Part shown: one piece after another, positions 6,915-9,267 of the stretch
Numbering within the stretch: the stretch's first letter is position 1
Layout of the letters: every line of letters starts with the position of its first letter
Notes under the pieces: model-generated
The model's database searches: none
Seen by the model: the letters and a program-made list of their open reading frames with translations, nothing else
What the model was told of the DNA's origin: nothing
Program-made: the position numbers and the translations under genes
Assembly (NCBI GenBank): GCA_026387135.1
Contig: JAPLMH010000148.1
Location: 1 to 9,267 of the forward strand
Length of the DNA: 9,267 bases
Reading direction: 5' to 3'
Origin: Candidatus Omnitrophota bacterium
GTDB taxonomy: Bacteria; Omnitrophota; Gorgyraeia; 2-01-FULL-45-10

Positions 6915-8297
6915 CTACGAGCCGCCGATATTGTCCGTGACCCTGCCGATAAGGTCGCTTAAACCCTTCTTTTCCTTAAGATCATTCTTTATCTTTTCAT
7001 ATGCGTGCATCACCGTAGTGTGGTCCCTTCCGCCGAAATACTCCCCTATCTCCGGCAGAGAATAGTCGGTGAGCTGCCTCGAAAGATACATCGCTATCTG
7101 TCTCGGGTACGCTATGGCGCGGCTGCGCTTCTTTATCTTCATGTCCGACAGCTTTATGTCGAAATATTCGCACACCTTCTTCTGGATCATCTCTATAGTG
7201 ATCTTCTTCTCGCCCTCGCGTATCATATCCTTCAGTACTTCCTTCACCATATCGACGGAGATCTCCCTGCCGATCAGCTTCGCGTAGGCGACCACCCGTA
7301 TGAGGGCTCCTTCGAGCTCGCGGATGTTGCTCTTGATCTTCTCGGCCAAGAAGTAGTATACGTCGTCTGGGAGAAGGATCGTCTCTTTCTCCGACTTCTT
7401 CTTAAGTATCGCCATGCGCGTCTCAAAGTCCGGCGGCTGAATATCGGTGACGAGCCCCCACTCGAATCTCGACACGAGCCTCTCTTCGAGAGACTGTATC
7501 TCCTTCGGCGGGCGGTCGCTCGAGACGACTATCTGTTTGTGGGCGTCATACAATGTATTGAACGTGTGAAAGAACTCTTCCTGAGTGGCCTCTTTGCCCG
7601 CGATGAATTGTATATCATCTATGAGCAGTATGTCAACATTTCGGTACTTCTCCCTGAACTTTATCATCGTCCTGTTCTGTATGGCGCCGATGAGTTGATT
7701 CGTGAACTCTTCGCTCGAAATATAGAGTATCTTTGCCTTCGGGAGCCTCTGTATTATTTTATGCCCGATGGAATGCATCAGGTGGGTCTTGCCCAGACCG
7801 ACGCCGCCGTATATGAAGAGCGGGTTATAAGCTTTCGCCGGAGAGTCGCAGACGGCCGATGCGGCGGCATGCGCGAACCTGTTGCTCGGGCCGATGACGA
7901 AACTGTCGAAAGTGTATCTCGAGCTTAAGCCGATCTCTTTACCGGCGTCCTGTTTCTCGCGTCCGAAGGGCCAGAATGTCTTGCTTTGGGCCTTTTCTTT
8001 AGCCGCCGCGTCGTTGGGCTGTCTGGCGCCGACGTCGTCGGGAGATTCCTGCATGTAGAACTCGACCCTCATCTCTTTTCCGCAGCTCTTGGCGACGCTC
8101 GAATTCAGCACGGCCGTATAGCGGTCGAGAAGAATATCCTGAAATAATTTATTCGGGATAGCGAGAGTAAGGGTGCCTTCCGAGATGGAGTGGAAATTGA
8201 CCGGACCAAACCATATATTAAAGGCCTGGTCGTTGTCGAGCTCTTTTTTGATCAATTCCCGGGCCCTTAGCCACACGGAAGGGTCATTTGAGGCCAT
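6915..8297 (-). CDS. dnaA: Chromosomal replication initiator protein DnaA
   Basis: This AAA+ ATPase binds DnaA boxes, forms a filament and melts the origin so that helicase can load. The 460-residue protein is full length. Domain I covers about 1-82 (WFGP at 29-32) and a low-complexity linker follows at about 83-125. The AAA+ core begins near FDSFVIG and carries Walker A GGVGLGKT (164-171), Walker B ILLIDD (223-228), sensor 1 VVSSDRPP (257-264), box VII ERLVSRFEWG with the likely arginine finger Arg277, and sensor 2 NIRELEGA with Arg326. Domain IV ends with the DNA-reading signature YPRQIAMYL and GRDHTTVMHA (423-432). ATG at 8295-8297 matches the family N-terminus, although upstream there is only a weak GGAAAAG ribosome site. 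DnaA boxes lie in its leader and just after its stop, suggesting both autoregulation and origin function. Nothing appears truncated or unusual. Confidence 0.98.
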   Translation of the reverse strand: MASNDPSVWLRARELIKKELDNDQAFNIWFGPVNFHSISEGTLTLAIPNKLFQDILLDRYTAVLNSSVAKSCGKEMRVEFYMQESPDDVGARQPNDAAAKEKAQSKTFWPFGREKQDAGKEIGLSSRYTFDSFVIGPSNRFAHAAASAVCDSPAKAYNPLFIYGGVGLGKTHLMHSIGHKIIQRLPKAKILYISSEEFTNQLIGAIQNRTMIKFREKYRNVDILLIDDIQFIAGKEATQEEFFHTFNTLYDAHKQIVVSSDRPPKEIQSLEERLVSRFEWGLVTDIQPPDFETRMAILKKKSEKETILLPDDVYYFLAEKIKSNIRELEGALIRVVAYAKLIGREISVDMVKEVLKDMIREGEKKITIEMIQKKVCEYFDIKLSDMKIKKRSRAIAYPRQIAMYLSRQLTDYSLPEIGEYFGGRDHTTVMHAYEKIKNDLKEKKGLSDLIGRVTDNIGGS

Positions 8298-8325
8298 TTT
8301 TTACTTTTCCAGAAGAATACATAGG

Positions 8326-8334
8326 TTATTCACA
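8326..8334 (+). promoter_or_regulatory. DnaA box (consensus TTATTCACA)
   Basis: The plus strand reads TTATTCACA, a full match to TTATNCACA. It lies about 30 bases upstream of the dnaA start codon, inside the predicted dnaA leader. It begins 11 bases, about one helical turn, before the near-consensus box at 8337. Confidence 0.75.
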
Positions 8335-8336
8335 GG

Positions 8337-8345
8337 TTGTGCACA
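8337..8345 (+). promoter_or_regulatory. Near-consensus DnaA box (TTGTGCACA, one mismatch)
   Basis: TTGTGCACA differs from TTATNCACA only at the third base. It lies on the same strand and on the same helical face as the perfect box at 8326-8334, which favours cooperative DnaA binding. Alone it would be weak evidence. Confidence 0.5.
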
Positions 8346-8378
8346 GCATCGTACCGCATACTTTTAATAGCAGGCAAC

Positions 8379-8407
8379 ATTATAATCAAAACCATTTGCA
8401 ATTGCAA
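8379..8407 (-). promoter_or_regulatory. Predicted dnaA promoter
   Basis: On the minus strand TTGCAA (8407-8402) and a perfect TATAAT (8384-8379) are separated by 17 bases, a good sigma70 arrangement with four of six -35 bases matching. Transcription would start near 8372 and leave a leader of roughly 75 bases carrying the two DnaA boxes. The -35 is the right half of a perfect palindrome (8396-8407). Confidence 0.6.
8396..8407. promoter_or_regulatory. 12-bp perfect palindrome, candidate operator at the dnaA -35
   Basis: TTGCAATTGCAA reads the same on both strands. It covers the predicted dnaA -35 and part of the spacer and ends 15 bases from the rpmH -35. A dimeric repressor bound here could block dnaA. 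No repressor is known from this window, and a 12-bp palindrome in AT-rich DNA may be chance. Confidence 0.35.
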
Positions 8408-8422
8408 GCACTAATTAAAATG

Positions 8423-8450
8423 TTGACTAAGAAAGAGTCTGTGGTATAAT
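8423..8450 (+). promoter_or_regulatory. Predicted rpmH promoter (strong, extended -10)
   Basis: TTGACT (8423-8428) and a perfect TATAAT (8445-8450) are 16 bases apart, and TGG precedes the -10 as an extended -10 element. The start point would lie near 8457, giving a leader of about 20 bases before rpmH. This strength is expected for a ribosomal-protein promoter and would also drive rnpA and yidD, because no other promoter is evident before them. Confidence 0.8.
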
Positions 8451-8477
8451 CATCGGACAACATTACAGGAGAAGAAG

Positions 8478-8615
8478 ATGAAATATACTTTAAAAGCGGG
8501 CTCCAATATCAAGAGAAAGAGAAAGCACGGGTTTAGGGCCAGGATGCAGACCCGTCATGGGCGCACAGTTTTAAGCAGAAGAAGACAGAAGGGCCGTCAT
8601 AAGCTCACCGTATGA
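8478..8615 (+). CDS. rpmH: 50S ribosomal protein L34
   Basis: This small, very basic protein of the large ribosomal subunit has 45 residues, the usual length. The family core is present: KRKRKHGFRARMQTRHGR followed by VLSRRRQKGRHKLTV, which match the conserved HGFRARM and the C-terminal RRRxKGRxxLTV. The N-terminus MKYTLKAGSNIK diverges from the common MKRTYQPS. The start is fixed by AGGAG at 8467-8471, six bases before ATG, and by the strong promoter upstream. It opens the plus-strand operon rpmH-rnpA-yidD, divergent from dnaA. Its TGA stop lies next to the inverted-repeat segment that separates it from rnpA. Confidence 0.96.
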   Translation: MKYTLKAGSNIKRKRKHGFRARMQTRHGRTVLSRRRQKGRHKLTV

Positions 8616-8616
8616 T

Positions 8617-8718
8617 TCCCGCCCTTTTGGCACTGCGTCATATTTGGCGAGACTAAACGTAGCAGATGAACAAAACATGATAGGCAAAAATAATAGTAAA
8701 TTTGCCAAAAGGGCGGGA
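8617..8718. repeat. 102-bp segment with perfect 16-bp terminal inverted repeats between rpmH and rnpA
   Basis: TCCCGCCCTTTTGGCA (8617-8632) and its exact complement TGCCAAAAGGGCGGGA (8703-8718) bound a 70-base interior. TGAT stands directly outside both ends (8613-8616 and 8719-8722). ATGAT is repeated as well if the last A of the right arm is counted in the duplication. That is the form of a miniature inverted-repeat element with a 4-5 bp target duplication. The right arm contains the rnpA ribosome site and the A of its ATG, so in RNA the arms could also pair and hide the rnpA start. The interior has no ORF of note. There is no U-run after the right arm, so it is not a standard terminator. 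Confidence 0.65.
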
Positions 8719-9077
8719 TGATCCCCGACGAGGGCTTTGCTAAAGAAGAGCGTCTTATAAAGACGAAGGACTTCAGGAAGGTTTATAAAGACGGGCGTTC
8801 TTACAAGGCCGGTTTCGTCATATTAAGATTATTGCCGAATGCCGCATCAATGAACCGCGTCGGTTTTTCCATAAGCGCCAGGAGCATAAAGAGGGCTTTC
8901 AGACGCAACCGCATAAAGCGGCTCTTCCGCGAAGCGTATAGAAGAAATAAGAAGATCTTAAAGAAGGGGTTTGATATCGTTTTTGTAGTGAGAAGAGACG
9001 CCAAGGTGGGCTTTTCTTATGCCGAGGCAGAGAAGCTCTTCTTAGGCTTAAGCAAACAAGCAGGCATAATAGCATGA
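8718..9077 (+). CDS. rnpA: Ribonuclease P protein component
   Basis: This is the protein subunit of RNase P, which helps the catalytic RNA remove 5' leaders from tRNA precursors. Its 119 residues are typical. The family pattern is clear: KEERLIKTKDFRKVYKDGR near the start (9-27), RVGFSISARSIKRAFRRNR, and the RNR signature RRNRIKRLFREAYR with Arg63-Asn64-Arg65, followed by a basic helix and GFDIVFVVRRDA. ATG at 8718-8720 has AAGGG (8709-8713) four bases upstream, inside the right arm of the inverted repeat. Folding of that repeat could therefore limit translation. No better start lies before the conserved KEERLIKTKDF segment. Its last codons overlap yidD by four bases. It follows rpmH, the usual partner, in the same operon. 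Confidence 0.96.
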   Translation: MIPDEGFAKEERLIKTKDFRKVYKDGRSYKAGFVILRLLPNAASMNRVGFSISARSIKRAFRRNRIKRLFREAYRRNKKILKKGFDIVFVVRRDAKVGFSYAEAEKLFLGLSKQAGIIA

Positions 9078-9267
9078 GATATTTAGTTATTTGGTCGTTG
9101 AAATTTTATCGTAAGTACTTGTCAGCATTGAACATAAGATGCTGCAGGTTTTATCCTTCCTGCTCCGAATATGCTTTAGGGGCCGTAGAAAAGCACGGCG
9201 TATTATTCGGCGGGATCAAAAGCGCTTGGAGGCTGATCAGGTGTAACCCCTTTTCACGAGGCGGTTA
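9074..9267 (+). CDS. yidD: Membrane protein insertion efficiency factor YidD, 3' end cut off by the window edge
   Basis: This is a small protein of the YidD family, associated with the inner membrane and thought to assist YidC-dependent membrane insertion. Sixty-four codons are visible. The family motif is present: CRFYPSCSEYALGAVEKHG (24-42), then GGIKSAWRLIRCNPFSRGG (46-64), with the conserved cysteines 24, 30 and 57. The N-terminus MRYLVIWSLKFYRKYLS is amphipathic, as in the family. Its ATG overlaps the rnpA stop as ATGA, suggesting translational coupling. In many genomes yidC follows, but that lies outside the window. The remaining C-terminal tail is not seen. Confidence 0.94.
   Translation, partial: MRYLVIWSLKFYRKYLSALNIRCCRFYPSCSEYALGAVEKHGVLFGGIKSAWRLIRCNPFSRGG

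Larger units (their letters stand above)
8298..8477. other. Divergent dnaA/rpmH control region and second candidate origin half
   Basis: This 180-base gene-free stretch contains a consensus DnaA box and a near-consensus one, both close to dnaA, plus two back-to-back sigma70-like promoters and a 12-bp palindrome. The DnaA boxes fall in the predicted dnaA leader. DnaA binding here could repress dnaA and contribute to a bipartite origin together with the dnaA-dnaN gap. These roles are inferred from motif positions. Confidence 0.6.

Noticed and set aside
7005..7928. A 307-codon open frame on the plus strand opposite dnaA
   Set aside because: It lies wholly antisense to dnaA, shows no recognisable domain and has the composition expected of a codon-bias shadow. 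dnaA motifs in the other strand are unmistakable.
8617..8718. The inverted repeat between rpmH and rnpA as a rho-independent terminator
   Set aside because: The loop would be 70 bases and no T-run follows the right arm. The arm runs straight into the rnpA start codon, so an insertion element or a translational fold fits better.

Overview
The window is the chromosomal replication-origin neighbourhood of a bacterium and consists of core housekeeping genes. A back-to-back junction at 8298-8477 separates two divergent units. On the minus strand the order is dnaA, dnaN, a DUF721/DciA gene, gyrB and gyrA, with gyrA running off the left edge. On the plus strand it is rpmH, rnpA and yidD, with yidD running off the right edge. 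This is the widely conserved dnaA/rpmH layout. recF, which often sits between dnaN and gyrB, is missing, and the DUF721 gene takes its place. The sequence alone does not fix the phylum. The codon style, the long GyrB with an E. coli-like Toprim insertion and the gene order would fit a PVC-related or Omnitrophota-type uncultured bacterium, but this is a guess.

Left region (1-5342): gyrA lacks only its C-terminal DNA-wrapping domain. gyrB is a 1250-residue precursor containing a 430-residue intein (2700-3989). The intein sits inside the catalytic Toprim motif, between GDSAGG and SAKQGRD. All splicing residues appear intact, and it carries an HNH homing-endonuclease domain followed by a series of Trp-Asp repeats. 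It resembles the cyanobacterial Ssp GyrB intein as I remember it.

Middle (5339-8297): dciA, dnaN and dnaA. dnaN, dciA, gyrB and gyrA are spaced by 3, -4 and 15 bases, so they look like one operon for clamp, helicase loader and gyrase. The dnaA-dnaN gap holds two consensus DnaA boxes, DnaA-trio-like GAT triplets and an AT-rich stretch. The dnaA upstream gap holds one more consensus box and one near-consensus box. Together they suggest a bipartite oriC.

Right (8298-9267): divergent sigma70-type promoters for dnaA and rpmH, with a perfect 12-bp palindrome over the dnaA -35. rpmH and rnpA are separated by a 102-bp segment with perfect 16-bp terminal inverted repeats flanked by a TGAT direct repeat. 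Removing it in silico would leave rpmH and rnpA overlapping by ATGA, so it looks like a small inserted element. rnpA and yidD overlap by four bases.

I see no wholly new multigene system. The items most worth a second look are the intein, the element between rpmH and rnpA, and the origin architecture.
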